This document shows, piece by piece, positions 39,608-48,500 of a stretch of DNA of 64,000 nucleotides. Source of the DNA: Chloroflexota bacterium (GTDB lineage: Bacteria; Chloroflexota; Limnocylindria; P2-11E); NCBI GenBank assembly GCA_027310565.1, contig DAIDAP010000037.1:382163-446162 (forward strand), in the 5' to 3' direction. Below the pieces are notes generated by a model. That model saw only the letters and a program-made list of their open reading frames with translations, was not told the origin of the DNA and searched no databases. Every line of letters starts with the position of its first letter. Position 1 is the stretch's first letter. A program made the position numbers and the translations under genes.

Positions 39608-39633
39608 TACCCCTGGCGCATCACGAGGAGGGT

Positions 39634-40151
39634 TCATGGCTGACGCGAGCGTCGCGGCAGTTCGCGCCCTGTCGTGGCATCGATCACGGTCCGATCTCCG
39701 AGCGGCTCCCTGATTGTGACCGTCATTCGCTGAAGACGAGCCGCAAGATCCTTGAACACGCCTCGCGGTGGTACAGACACCGACGTACGCACCGTCACCA
39801 GCACTCGCTGCGGCTCTTCCGTGAGCACCGGCAGCACCGGGGTGGGCCTCCTCAGCGTGTCCCACGCGATCGCCCACCGTGTCCCGGAACCGTGGTCGAA
39901 GCTGTGGTCAGCCGGGTGGCGTGCGGTTCACGCTGCCGACGAATCGGATTGCCCCAGGAGGGCCATCGCGGGCGTCCAGCACGTGCTCGCGTGGTGGGGC
40001 GATCGGCTCGTCGCGCATGGAGGACCTGTTGCGTGTACGCATCGATGCCCACGGCATAGTCGTGAAGGCGCCACCCTCGCGCGTAGCTCAGGTCGCCCTG
40101 GCACGCTGAGTTGACGAAGAGGTTGAAGTCCGGCGCCGCGGTGCCGGACGC
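39634..40151 (-). pseudogene. Frameshifted and 5'-truncated gene remnant
   Basis: The 636 bp between the bicupin and TPR genes hold no intact gene, but the minus strand gives one continuous protein-like text if the frame is changed twice. It runs PDFNLFVNSACQGDLSYARG to GIDAYTQQ (frame 1), then MRDEPIAPPREHVLDARDG to FVGSVNRTPPG (frame shift near 40026). After a second shift near 39911 it reads DHSFDHGSGTRWAIAWDTLR to TGRELPRRSRQP and a TGA at 39634. A TGA at 40152 and no start codon show that the 5' end is lost. I do not recognise the family. Chance reading of GC-rich DNA is less likely, given the AT-containing, non-repetitive composition of the text. Confidence 0.5.
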
Positions 40152-40243
40152 TCACGTGTCGTCAAGCACGTATCACCACAGCCACGCGAAGGCCTCAGGC
40201 CACGTCCGCCCGACACCTGTGGCCAGCGACGCGTCGCCACCGT

Positions 40244-41944
40244 TCAGGGGTCGTGACGCAGGATCGAGAGCACGACGTTTTCATCGAGGTCGAGCCAGAC
40301 GCGGTGCTCGGCGGCACGCACGCGCACGCCGGGGACCGCGGCGAGCACGCGCCGCAAGTCGTTTGTCGCGGCGTAGAGGTTCGCGACGGCGCGATCGCCG
40401 TCACTATCGGGCCAGAGCTCGTCGCACAGCGCCTGCCGCTCCAAGCTCGCGGGGTGCGCGGCGACGAGCGCGCCAAAGTACCGCTGCAGCACGCGACGCC
40501 CGGTCCGGCCCTCGCGCCACGCATCGTCCCCGAGCGGACGACCGCGGATGGCGATGCTGCAGGTGGATTCGATGTGCACCGACGCAGGACTGCTTGTCCG
40601 ACGCCCGTCGAGCGTAGGCCCCAGAAGACCGTCAAAGAACGACCGCTGCTCGGCCCGTGCGACCCGTCGAGCAGTGCGCCCGAGCTCCTCACTCCACCAG
40701 TTCGGGGAGACCCTGAAGCCAGCTTCGTGTCCGATGGCGTGTGCGGCAGTGACTGCGCGCAGTGCGGCCTGCTGGCGTCCACCGCGATGCTCGACGACGG
40801 CGCACCAGAGATTCAGCGTGAATGCAGTGAGCAGGTCGCCACGCTCGCGTGCCGTCGCTGCCAGCCGCGTCAGTTCGGCGCGTGCGTTTGAAGCGTTGCC
40901 CTGACTCAGCGCAATCAGCGCCAGCACGATGCTGATTGACGTCGCGTGCGCTGCTGGTGTGTGCGCGCCGAATGCCTTCTGCAGTCTGGCCTCCGCGGCA
41001 GCAGGTCGCTCGTCGAGCACGTCGAGCCACGCGAGCCGGACATGGATCCAGCCGACAAACTCGTTCGCGGGTTCGGCCGCTCGATCGCGCGCGAGCGCCT
41101 CGAGTCGAGTGCGGGCCGACACAGGGTTGCCAGCTAGCTCATCGACGATGGCGAGGTTAAAGCTCCCGAAGGCGCGGATCGTGTGGTTGTCGCTGCCAGC
41201 CATCGTCACCGCACGGCCGAGCGCCGTGCGCGCGGCCGCGAGATCACCCTGGCAGATCAGCGAGTACCCCTTGATGTTGAGGATCGCCGGAGCGACGCCC
41301 GGATGAACGCGTCCGGTCTCCAGCATCGCGATGCACAGGTTGCAGAGCGAGACGCTTTCGGCGGGATTGCGGTGCTCGAGGGCGACGGCGAGGTTCGCCA
41401 TGGCGAGCACGCGCGTCTGGGGTGTGAGCGCGCGACCGGAGCGCGCGATCGCGCCGCGGTAGAGCGCGATCGCTGCGCGGTAGTCGCCGAGACGGTCTGC
41501 TACGAGAGCGCGCAGCTGAAGCAGGTCCGACGCGACAGCCGCGTGCTCGCCGAGCAGGGCTTCTGCCCAGGCGATCACTGCCTCGGTCGTCACGACTTCG
41601 GCACGAGCCAGGTGGACGTAGCCCAGTTCGAACGCGATGCGCGCGATGAGTGCCTGTTGTGAGGGATCAACGATCGACTGGGCGCGCACTAGCCAGGTGA
41701 TCGCGGATTCGAAGTCCCGATCGTTGACCGCGAGCACACCCGCTGCGTATGCAGTCTCCGCGCGTGCCTCGAGCTCCGAGCGTCCCATCTCGGCGAGACG
41801 CTGGCGCGCTGCGGATCGCGCTGGCGAATCAACGAGTGCCGGGAGCGCCGCAATCGAGTCCGCCACCTCTTCGACGCCCGGCCTCGTGTCGGGCTCGCCT
41901 GTCTGCCTACTCTGCGCGCGAGGGCGCACCCTATCGGCTCCCAT
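40244..41944 (-). CDS. TPR regulator with C-terminal winged helix
   Basis: A 566-aa protein. Residues about 50-430 are a chain of TPR-like helical pairs (GDYRAAIALYRGAIARSG, GDLAAARTALGRAVTMAG and others). The last 110 residues resemble the OmpR/SARP-type winged helix (RRVLQRYFGALVAAHPASLE, ALCDELWPDSDGDRAVANLY, NDLRRVLAAVPGV). In SARP and AfsR proteins this DNA-binding part is at the N-terminus, so the order is inverted. No NTPase domain is seen. The ATG at 41944 is preferred because GGGGGA lies just upstream; the frame is open to 42025, overlapping the divergent amidase gene. It probably controls that gene. Confidence 0.82.
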   Translation of the reverse strand: MGADRVRPRAQSRQTGEPDTRPGVEEVADSIAALPALVDSPARSAARQRLAEMGRSELEARAETAYAAGVLAVNDRDFESAITWLVRAQSIVDPSQQALIARIAFELGYVHLARAEVVTTEAVIAWAEALLGEHAAVASDLLQLRALVADRLGDYRAAIALYRGAIARSGRALTPQTRVLAMANLAVALEHRNPAESVSLCNLCIAMLETGRVHPGVAPAILNIKGYSLICQGDLAAARTALGRAVTMAGSDNHTIRAFGSFNLAIVDELAGNPVSARTRLEALARDRAAEPANEFVGWIHVRLAWLDVLDERPAAAEARLQKAFGAHTPAAHATSISIVLALIALSQGNASNARAELTRLAATARERGDLLTAFTLNLWCAVVEHRGGRQQAALRAVTAAHAIGHEAGFRVSPNWWSEELGRTARRVARAEQRSFFDGLLGPTLDGRRTSSPASVHIESTCSIAIRGRPLGDDAWREGRTGRRVLQRYFGALVAAHPASLERQALCDELWPDSDGDRAVANLYAATNDLRRVLAAVPGVRVRAAEHRVWLDLDENVVLSILRHDP

Positions 41945-42018
41945 AGGACATCCCCCAGTATCCCCAATAGCGTGCGAGGGGCCCGGGGCAAGTTCGTTTC
42001 GAGGAGGATTCGCACGCC

Positions 42019-43167
42019 ATGTCACGACTTATCAAGCTCGCCGCCGTCCTCGCGCTCATCCTCGCAGCCACGCCGCAGGCCATCGCCGCCACGCCGGATG
42101 CTCCTGGTAATGGTCCGCAGGATGTCCGTGCGCTCGTCGCACAGGCGACAGCGAGCCTCGCCGAGGGCTACCGGGCACTGACGACCGGCGCAGGCGCGCA
42201 ACTCGTCGCGCAGCGCAATGAGTTCGGCATGATTCGTTCCGGCGCGCAGCGGCTCGGCGACCTCCTGGCTCGGCGCGCGTTCGACGCTCAGTACGGCTTC
42301 GCTTACACAGCGGCCACCGTCGAGCTTCAGGATATTCGCGCTGAGCTCAACGCAGGGCAGTGGCTAGTCCGCGCACGCGAATACGTTCGTCTGCCATTCC
42401 GCAGCGCTACGCGCGCGCCCGATGCGCGGGACGTGACCGAGATGTCCATCCCCCACACGTTCGTGTTCGACCTCGTCGACGGACGCTGGACGCTCACGTT
42501 CGACGATGCGGCCGGATTCACCCAGGGCGGACCTGACCAGGTCCCTGGCCCAGCGCCCGCGAGAATCCGTGAGGGTGCGCGGCTCGACGCCGATCCCCGC
42601 ATCGTCACCTCCTTGGGTCCCCAACCGCGTCTGGCGAGCGTCGCGGCTCGAGGCTTCGCCGCCTATGGCACCTACGACCGCAATGCCGCGGGCGACTACG
42701 CGTACAGCTGGGCGCTGAGCCGCAACCCGGCGTATCGCGACTTCAGCGGCAGCGGTGGCGACTGCACGAACTTCGCCTCGCAGGCGCTCCGCGCCGGAGG
42801 CTGGGCGGACAAGACCGGCTGGTACCTGGACTGGAACAACTGGTGGTACAACAGCCTGAATCAAACGCAGTCTTGGACCTACGTCCCCGCGATGAAACAG
42901 TTCGTCTACACGAGCGGTCGCGGTGTCGCTCTCGCGTACCTCAACGACCTCCAGAAGGGCGACATGATGCAGGTCGACTTCGGCGCCGACGGCAGCTGGG
43001 ACCACACAGCGATCGTGGACTCTCGCTACAGCAGCAACCTGGCGGACATCTACGTCTCCTACCACACGACCGACACGCGCCATCGCTCGCTCGCCGACTT
43101 CCTCGCTGCCGTACCGATCCCCGGCAACAACTACATGGCGTGGAACATCGTCGCGACGACGAATTAG
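42019..43167 (+). CDS. Secreted protein with putative amidase domain (Amidase_6)
   Basis: A 382-aa exported protein. A Sec signal peptide (about residues 1-23, cleavage after AIA) precedes a helical region of about 170 residues. The C-terminal half matches the putative amidase domain PF12671: YDRNAAGDYAYSWAL, GGDCTNFASQALRAGGW with the likely catalytic Cys, WDHTAIV with the likely His. This is a papain/NlpC-like fold expected to cut peptidoglycan peptides or an amide outside the cell. It is divergent from the TPR regulator, with 74 bp between the starts. Base composition is visibly less GC-rich than in the surrounding operons. Confidence 0.87.
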   Translation: MSRLIKLAAVLALILAATPQAIAATPDAPGNGPQDVRALVAQATASLAEGYRALTTGAGAQLVAQRNEFGMIRSGAQRLGDLLARRAFDAQYGFAYTAATVELQDIRAELNAGQWLVRAREYVRLPFRSATRAPDARDVTEMSIPHTFVFDLVDGRWTLTFDDAAGFTQGGPDQVPGPAPARIREGARLDADPRIVTSLGPQPRLASVAARGFAAYGTYDRNAAGDYAYSWALSRNPAYRDFSGSGGDCTNFASQALRAGGWADKTGWYLDWNNWWYNSLNQTQSWTYVPAMKQFVYTSGRGVALAYLNDLQKGDMMQVDFGADGSWDHTAIVDSRYSSNLADIYVSYHTTDTRHRSLADFLAAVPIPGNNYMAWNIVATTN

Positions 43168-43177
43168 GGTTCTGAGC

Positions 43178-43657
43178 ATGTCGAGGACGCCGCGCTCCGG
43201 CCGCGACCATCCGCCGGCCGGAGCGCGCGTGCGCTCGCGCCGGGGCTGGTTCTTCGCCGTGGCCGCGGTCGCGGCCGCTCTCGTCGCCGTCGTGGTGCTC
43301 TGGCCTCGTGACCAGGGTGGTGGCTCTTCGGTGGAGCAGGTCGGACGCGCGTACGTGGACGCGCTACGCGCGGGCGATCGCGAGGCTCTGCTGCGTCTCG
43401 TACCGCCCTCGTTCGACGCCACTGCGGCCGTCGACGAGAAGCTTCGAGCAGCGGCGTCGGTGCGAGACGAGCAGCTCAGCCTCAATTACGAAGCGCACCC
43501 AGTCACACCGGACATCGTGATCGCGCACGTGCGCTCTGCGAGCGGAAGGTTCAGCGATGACATTGTGATCCAGCGCTTTGGGAATCGCTGGTATGTCGCA
43601 ATCGGCAGGGCGCCCGAGCCGTCCGACGCGCCGCCGACCGCGCGCCCATCGCTTTGA
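43178..43657 (+). CDS. Membrane-anchored NTF2-like small protein
   Basis: A 159-aa protein of unknown function: a basic N-terminus, one membrane helix (WFFAVAAVAAALVAVVVLW, about residues 24-42) and an outside domain of about 110 residues (VGRAYVDALRAGDREALLRL) resembling the NTF2/SnoaL or DUF4878 fold. It lies 10 bp after the amidase gene and is probably co-expressed, perhaps as a companion in the cell wall. Confidence 0.78.
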   Translation: MSRTPRSGRDHPPAGARVRSRRGWFFAVAAVAAALVAVVVLWPRDQGGGSSVEQVGRAYVDALRAGDREALLRLVPPSFDATAAVDEKLRAAASVRDEQLSLNYEAHPVTPDIVIAHVRSASGRFSDDIVIQRFGNRWYVAIGRAPEPSDAPPTARPSL

Positions 43658-43766
43658 CGGGAAGCGCGTCGCGCGTCTCATGCGCGAGCTCGCGGTCGGC
43701 GAGGGAAGGAGCCGTCCGAGGCCGCACGGGTGCGCGTCTTGGAACGGCTCGAGCGGCGAGCTACAG

Positions 43767-46079
43767 CTAACGCCTGGCGCGCTCGTCGCGCTCGCGCAGG
43801 AGCCGCCACACGCGCTCCGGGGTCGCCGGGAGCTCGTGCGGGAACACCCCGATCGCGCGGCCGATCGCGGCGGCGACCGAGGAGCCGATGGTGTTCCCGG
43901 CTCCCTCGCCCGCGCCCTTCGCGCCGAACGGTCCGGCGCCGTCGTGGCGCTCGGCGAGCATGAGGTCGATCTCGGGCGGCTGGTCGCTGAAGCGCGGCAC
44001 GCGGTAGTCGACGACGTTCGGGTTCACGAGCTGCTCGCCCTCGTAGACGAGCTCCTCCCGCAGCGCCGCGCCCATCCCCATCGTCGCGGCGCCCAGATCC
44101 TGCCCGTGCACGAGCGCGGGGTTGATCGCGAAGCCGACGTCGCCCACGGTGACGAGCTTCTCGACGCGCGCGACGCCGGTCTCGCGGTCGACCGACAGGC
44201 GCACCCCGCTGCAGCCGATCTCCCAGAACGGCGGCATCTGCGCGAAGCCCTCGCCGCGCCGCACCGACCCGTGGCCGAGGACCTCGCCGCCCGCTCCGAA
44301 CCAGCCCTCGATGACCTCGCCGTACGACCGCTCGCGGTCCTTCACCCGCACACCGGCCGGCGCGTCCTCGACCGCGGCGACGTCCACCTTCTCGTTCTGC
44401 GCGGCGAGCTCGCGCACGCGCCGGCGCGCGTCCCGGCAGGCCTCCTGCACCGCGCGGCCGGTCACCGTCGTGGTGCGCGACGCGCCGGTCGTGCGCTCGT
44501 AGGGGACGACGCCCGTGTCGCCGCCGACGATCGCGACGCGCTCGAGTGACAGGCCGAGCTCCTCCGCGACGATCTGACAGAGCACGGTGCGCGAACCCTG
44601 TCCGAGCTCCGTCGAGCCGGTGAAGAGCGTCGCCGAGTCGTCCGCGTGGATGCGCACCGCCGCGGTCGAGGTCGGGTACGCGCCCGCGTCCGACGCCGAC
44701 ACGCCGAAGCCCACGCTGACGCCGCCGGTCCCGGGCCATTCCAGCGACGCGACCAGGCAGCGCAGGTCCTCCCGGAGGTCGGCGTCGAGCGGCCGCTTGC
44801 CGGGCAGGATCGCCTCCCCGGGGCCGGCGAGGTTGCGCAGTCGCAGCTCGACCGGATCGATGCCGAGCTTCTCCGCGGCCTCGTCCATCTGCAGCTCTCC
44901 ACCGATGTTCCCCTGCGGGGCGCCGAAGCCGCGCAGCGATGACGCGGGCACGGTGTTCGTGAACACCGAGCGCGAGACCACGCGCAGGCTCGGGATGCGG
45001 TACGGGCCGAAGCACCGGTTCGCGGTCTTCGAGTTCACCAGCGGGCTGTTGTCGGTGTACGCGCCGGAGTTCAGGACGATGTCGAACTCGCGCGCGAGGA
45101 GCAGGCCATCCCTGTCGAACGCCGAGCGGCAGCGGATGTGCGACGAATCGCTGCGCGTCGTGAGCATCGCCTCCTCGACCGAGAGGTCGAGCTTCACGGC
45201 ACGGCCGGTGAGGTGCGCGGCCATCGCGCACGCGCCCTCGATCTTCGTGTAGGACTTCGTCCCGTACCCGCCGCCGACGTACGGCGCGCTCACGCGCACG
45301 CGCGCGAGCGGGAGGTCGAACATCCGGGCGAGGTCGCGGCGGACCATGTACACGTGCTGCGCCGTCGAATACACGACGAGATCGCCCTGGTCGAAGAACG
45401 CCAGCGCGTTGTACGGCTCCATCGCGTAGCCGTAGAGCATCGGGTAGCGGTACTCGCCCTCGACGACGAGATGCGCCTTCGCGAATGCGGCGTCGACGTC
45501 GCCCCACTGCACGCGGGCGATCGCGCAGACGTTGCCCTCGAGCGCGCCCTCCCCCTGGTCCATCCCCTCGTCCCCCACCCGCTGGCCGCGCTCGTGGTGC
45601 AGGATCGGCGCCCCGGGCCGGAGCGCCTCGTCCGCGTCGATGACCGCGGGCAGGTCCTCGTAGCGCACCTCGACGAGATCGGCCGCCTCGGCGGCCTGGA
45701 GCTTCGTCTCGGCCACCACGAGCGCGACCGGCTCGCCGTGGTAGCGCACGCTGCCGACCGCGAGGGCGGGGTGGTCGAGGACGACGTGGCCGTAGTAGGG
45801 GTGGAGACCCGCGGCGACGAGGTCGGCCCCGGCGAGCACGGCCAGCACGCCGGGCATGCGCTCGGCCGCCTCACGCTCGATCCCGAGGATGCGGGCGTGG
45901 GCCCGTGTCGAGCGGACCATGACGGCGTGGGCCATGCCCGGGACCGAGAGGTCGACCGTGAAGCGCGCGGCGCCGGTCACCTTGGCGACGCCGTCGGCGC
46001 GACGCGCTTCGGTGCCCGCGACGCGGAACCGGGTGCGCTCGACCGGGTCGCCATCCTCACGCGCCGGCATGCGGCTCAC
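43767..46079 (-). CDS. Molybdenum hydroxylase large subunit (xanthine dehydrogenase family)
   Basis: Molybdopterin-binding large subunit, 770 aa, of the xanthine dehydrogenase/aldehyde oxidase/CO dehydrogenase family. Visible regions are the N-terminal domain GTEARRADGVAKVTGAARFT, PYVGGGYGTKSYTKIE, ASSLRGFGAPQGNIGGE, TGSTELGQGSRTVLCQI and the active-site glutamate region FGAKGAGEGAGNT. The AYRCSFR loop of true CO dehydrogenase is absent, so a purine, aldehyde or N-heterocycle is more likely. The GTG start overlaps the small subunit stop. It ends convergent with the small membrane protein, 109 bp away. Confidence 0.93.
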   Translation of the reverse strand: MSRMPAREDGDPVERTRFRVAGTEARRADGVAKVTGAARFTVDLSVPGMAHAVMVRSTRAHARILGIEREAAERMPGVLAVLAGADLVAAGLHPYYGHVVLDHPALAVGSVRYHGEPVALVVAETKLQAAEAADLVEVRYEDLPAVIDADEALRPGAPILHHERGQRVGDEGMDQGEGALEGNVCAIARVQWGDVDAAFAKAHLVVEGEYRYPMLYGYAMEPYNALAFFDQGDLVVYSTAQHVYMVRRDLARMFDLPLARVRVSAPYVGGGYGTKSYTKIEGACAMAAHLTGRAVKLDLSVEEAMLTTRSDSSHIRCRSAFDRDGLLLAREFDIVLNSGAYTDNSPLVNSKTANRCFGPYRIPSLRVVSRSVFTNTVPASSLRGFGAPQGNIGGELQMDEAAEKLGIDPVELRLRNLAGPGEAILPGKRPLDADLREDLRCLVASLEWPGTGGVSVGFGVSASDAGAYPTSTAAVRIHADDSATLFTGSTELGQGSRTVLCQIVAEELGLSLERVAIVGGDTGVVPYERTTGASRTTTVTGRAVQEACRDARRRVRELAAQNEKVDVAAVEDAPAGVRVKDRERSYGEVIEGWFGAGGEVLGHGSVRRGEGFAQMPPFWEIGCSGVRLSVDRETGVARVEKLVTVGDVGFAINPALVHGQDLGAATMGMGAALREELVYEGEQLVNPNVVDYRVPRFSDQPPEIDLMLAERHDGAGPFGAKGAGEGAGNTIGSSVAAAIGRAIGVFPHELPATPERVWRLLRERDERARR

Positions 46080-46537
46080 GGGCGACGCCCCGCGGCGTCG
46101 AGCACGGCGTCGACGATGCTCTGGTACCCCGTGCAGCGGCAGATGTTCCCTTCCATCCAGCGGCGCACCTCCTCGGCCGTCGGCGACGGCCGCTCGTCAA
46201 GCAGGGCCTTCGCCGCGAGGATCATCCCCGGCGTGCAGAACCCGCACTGGAACGCGAAGTTGTCGATGAACGCCTGCTGGAGCGGGTGGAGCTGGTTCGC
46301 TTTCGCGAGCCCCTCGATCGTCAGGACCGACCTGCCGTCGGCCTCGAGCGCGAGCGTCGTGCACGCGCTCACCGGCCGGCCGTCGAGGAGCACCGTGCAC
46401 GCCCCGCAGACCTCCGTGTCGCACGACACCTTCGTCCCGGTGAGGCCGAGCGAGCGGACCAGCTCGACGAGGAGGACCTGGTCCTCGATCTCCACGGTCC
46501 GCGCGACGCCGTTGAGCCGGAGCGAGATCTGGCGCAT
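46076..46537 (-). CDS. Molybdenum hydroxylase [2Fe-2S] subunit
   Basis: A 153-aa small subunit with two [2Fe-2S] clusters: the plant-type set CDTEVCGACTVLLDG and the helical-domain set CGFCTPGM...CRCTGY. The order large-small-medium, read backward on the minus strand as FAD-FeS-Mo, gives the full electron path from substrate through Fe-S to FAD. Start and stop overlap both neighbours. Confidence 0.95.
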   Translation of the reverse strand: MRQISLRLNGVARTVEIEDQVLLVELVRSLGLTGTKVSCDTEVCGACTVLLDGRPVSACTTLALEADGRSVLTIEGLAKANQLHPLQQAFIDNFAFQCGFCTPGMILAAKALLDERPSPTAEEVRRWMEGNICRCTGYQSIVDAVLDAAGRRP

Positions 46538-47385
46538 CAGCCGGCCGCGAGCGCCGTGAGGGCGCGACGGGCGAACACGCCCACGAGGTGACGCTTGTAC
46601 TCCTCGCTCCCCGCGAGGTCGGCCACCGGCGAGACCGCCGCGCGGGCAGACGCCGCGAGCGCGTCCGCGACCCGCGCGTCGGCGAGCGAGGCCCCGGCGA
46701 GCGCCGCGGTGTCGACGCGCCGGGGCAGCTCGTCGACGGCCCCCACGACGACGGCCGGGGGCCCGGCGAAGGACGCCCCGTTCACCTTCGCGACGATGGC
46801 GACGCCGACGCTCGGCCGCTCCAGGACCTGGAACTTCACGTACGCGGCGCGCGCGTCGGGAGCCGGAACGGGGACCTCGACGGCGGTGAGGATCTCGTCC
46901 CCTCCCAGCGCCGTCTGGTACATACCGGTCACGAACTCCTCGAGCGGCAGCGTGCGCTCGCCCCGCCGCCCGCGGGCGACGACCCGAGCGCCGAGGGCCA
47001 CCAGGAGCGCCGGCGGGTCGGCGTGCGGCTCGGCGAACGCGATGTTCCCCGCGAGCGTCCCGGCCGCGCGGACGCGCACGTTCGCGACGCTCGCCTCGAG
47101 CCGGGCGAGCGCCGGGAGCACGCGGGTGACGTCGGGATGCCGCTCGAGATCCCAGTGCGTCACCGTGGCGCCGATGCGCACCGTGTCTCGCGCGACGGCG
47201 ACGCGGGAGAGCTCGCGGATCGGCTTCACGTCGATGAGGTGGGCCCACCGCGCGATGCCGAGCTTCATCGCCAGGAGCAGCTCGGTGCCGCCGGCGTAGA
47301 CGGCCGCATCGTCGCCGTAGCGGACGCGCAGGTCGACGGCCTCCTCGACCGACGTCGCGCGATGGACCTCGAAGCGCCGCAGCAT
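46537..47385 (-). CDS. Molybdenum hydroxylase FAD-binding subunit
   Basis: A 282-aa FAD subunit (CoxM/XdhB-like). The flavin contacts VYAGGTELLLAMK and AGTLAGNIAFAEPHADPPALL match the family, and the C-terminal domain ends AGSEEYKRHLVGVFARRAL. It is the first gene of the three and starts 125 bp upstream of the uvr operon end. No maturation genes (xdhC, coxD-type) are in the window. Confidence 0.94.
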   Translation of the reverse strand: MLRRFEVHRATSVEEAVDLRVRYGDDAAVYAGGTELLLAMKLGIARWAHLIDVKPIRELSRVAVARDTVRIGATVTHWDLERHPDVTRVLPALARLEASVANVRVRAAGTLAGNIAFAEPHADPPALLVALGARVVARGRRGERTLPLEEFVTGMYQTALGGDEILTAVEVPVPAPDARAAYVKFQVLERPSVGVAIVAKVNGASFAGPPAVVVGAVDELPRRVDTAALAGASLADARVADALAASARAAVSPVADLAGSEEYKRHLVGVFARRALTALAAG

Positions 47386-47431
47386 CAGACCTGGTGACTC
47401 ACCCGGGCCGAATGGTAGGCGAGTCGTGCCG

Positions 47432-47465
47432 GTCGGTCGCGCGGCGGTGCGGTCCGTCGACCGAC
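47432..47465. terminator. Stem-loop between the uvr operon and the molybdenum hydroxylase genes
   Basis: GTCGGTC and GACCGAC (8 paired bases with the inner G-C) enclose a 19-20-nt loop in the 125-bp gap between the CvpA/CAP stop and the FAD subunit start. It could end the uvrB operon transcript on the minus strand. No T-tract, so support is weak. Confidence 0.3.
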
Positions 47466-47510
47466 GTGACGCCGACGCGGGTCGTCGAGGCGCGGGCGGG
47501 GCCGCGCGGG

Positions 47511-48488
47511 TCAGGGCGTCACGAACATCTGCGTGAACATGCGGCCGTACGGACCCGCGGAGACGACCCCGATGCCGATGCGGGTGAACTCAGGCCGCAG
47601 GATGATCGCGCGGTGGCCGGGGCTGTCCATGAGGCCGCGGTGCGCGACGGTGACGGACTGCGCGTAGGCCAGGTTCTCGCCCGCGACCGTGTAGTCGATG
47701 CCCGCGGCCTTCAGGCGATCGAACGGCGAGCCGGTCACCGGCGAATCGTGCGCGAAGTACTTGAGGCGGAGCATCTCCTCGGAGTGCTGCCGCGCCACCG
47801 CGACGAGCCGCGCGTCCCACGCGAGCTTCCCGAGGCCCTGGGCGGCCCGCTCCTCGTTCACGAGCTCGAACATCTGCTCCTCCGCCACGGGGTCCGGCTC
47901 CAGCCGGAGGCCGTCGGGAAGGTCGAGCTTTCGGGTCTCGTCCTCGCCCACCCGCGTGACGAAGAACGGCACCTGGCTCCCGACCTGCCCCGAGAGCGAC
48001 GCGAGCTGCGGCTGGATGACGGCGATCCGCTCGATGAGCGCGCGCGCGAGCCGCGACTGCTCGATCGCGGCCTTGATGTCGACGCTCACGGGAGAGACGA
48101 CGAGCGCCGCGAGCGCGATGCCGACGACGAAGAGCGAGCGCGCGGCCGCGGGGAAGACGCCGAGGACGCGATCGGTCGTCGCCAGCCACGCGTTCCGGTG
48201 GGCCGCGCGGACGACCGGCGTGAGCGCGAAGAAGCCCGCGAGCCAGAAGAGGCCCTCGACGGCGACGATGAGCACGACGAACGCGATCGGCCGGGCCGTC
48301 GCCGGGAGCAGGCCGAGGCGCTGGACGATCTCGGCGGCGGGCTCCTGGAACGCGACCGCGGCCGCGAACGCCACGATCCAGGTCGCGAGGCCGTATGCCG
48401 TCGCGATGAACCCGCTGCGATAGCCGCTCCAGACGGCCACGCCGAGCAGGGCGATGATCGCCGCGTCGATGGGGCTGAACGCGGTCAC
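47511..48488 (-). CDS. CvpA-like membrane domain fused to a CAP/SCP domain
   Basis: A 325-aa protein. Residues 1 to about 165 form a four-helix CvpA/colicin V production-like membrane domain (AAIIALLGVAVWSGYRSGFI). A linker of about 40 residues follows. Residues about 205-325 are an extracellular CAP/SCP (PR-1 type) domain: LVNEERAAQGLGKLAWDARL, ARQHSEEML, HDSPVTGSPFDRLKAAGI, GENLA, HRAIILRPEFTRIGIGV. The histidine and glutamate pairs of the CAP cavity are present. It is the last gene of the uvrB-uvrA operon, 12 bp after DUF1684. CAP domains bind lipids or cut peptides; its link to repair is unknown. Confidence 0.85.
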   Translation of the reverse strand: MTAFSPIDAAIIALLGVAVWSGYRSGFIATAYGLATWIVAFAAAVAFQEPAAEIVQRLGLLPATARPIAFVVLIVAVEGLFWLAGFFALTPVVRAAHRNAWLATTDRVLGVFPAAARSLFVVGIALAALVVSPVSVDIKAAIEQSRLARALIERIAVIQPQLASLSGQVGSQVPFFVTRVGEDETRKLDLPDGLRLEPDPVAEEQMFELVNEERAAQGLGKLAWDARLVAVARQHSEEMLRLKYFAHDSPVTGSPFDRLKAAGIDYTVAGENLAYAQSVTVAHRGLMDSPGHRAIILRPEFTRIGIGVVSAGPYGRMFTQMFVTP

Positions 48489-48500
48489 CGGACGGTGATG

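Noticed and set aside
43767-47385. Carbon monoxide dehydrogenase (coxLSM)
   Set aside because: The large subunit lacks the AYRCSFR active-site loop and no cox maturation genes are present; only the broader xanthine dehydrogenase family can be claimed.
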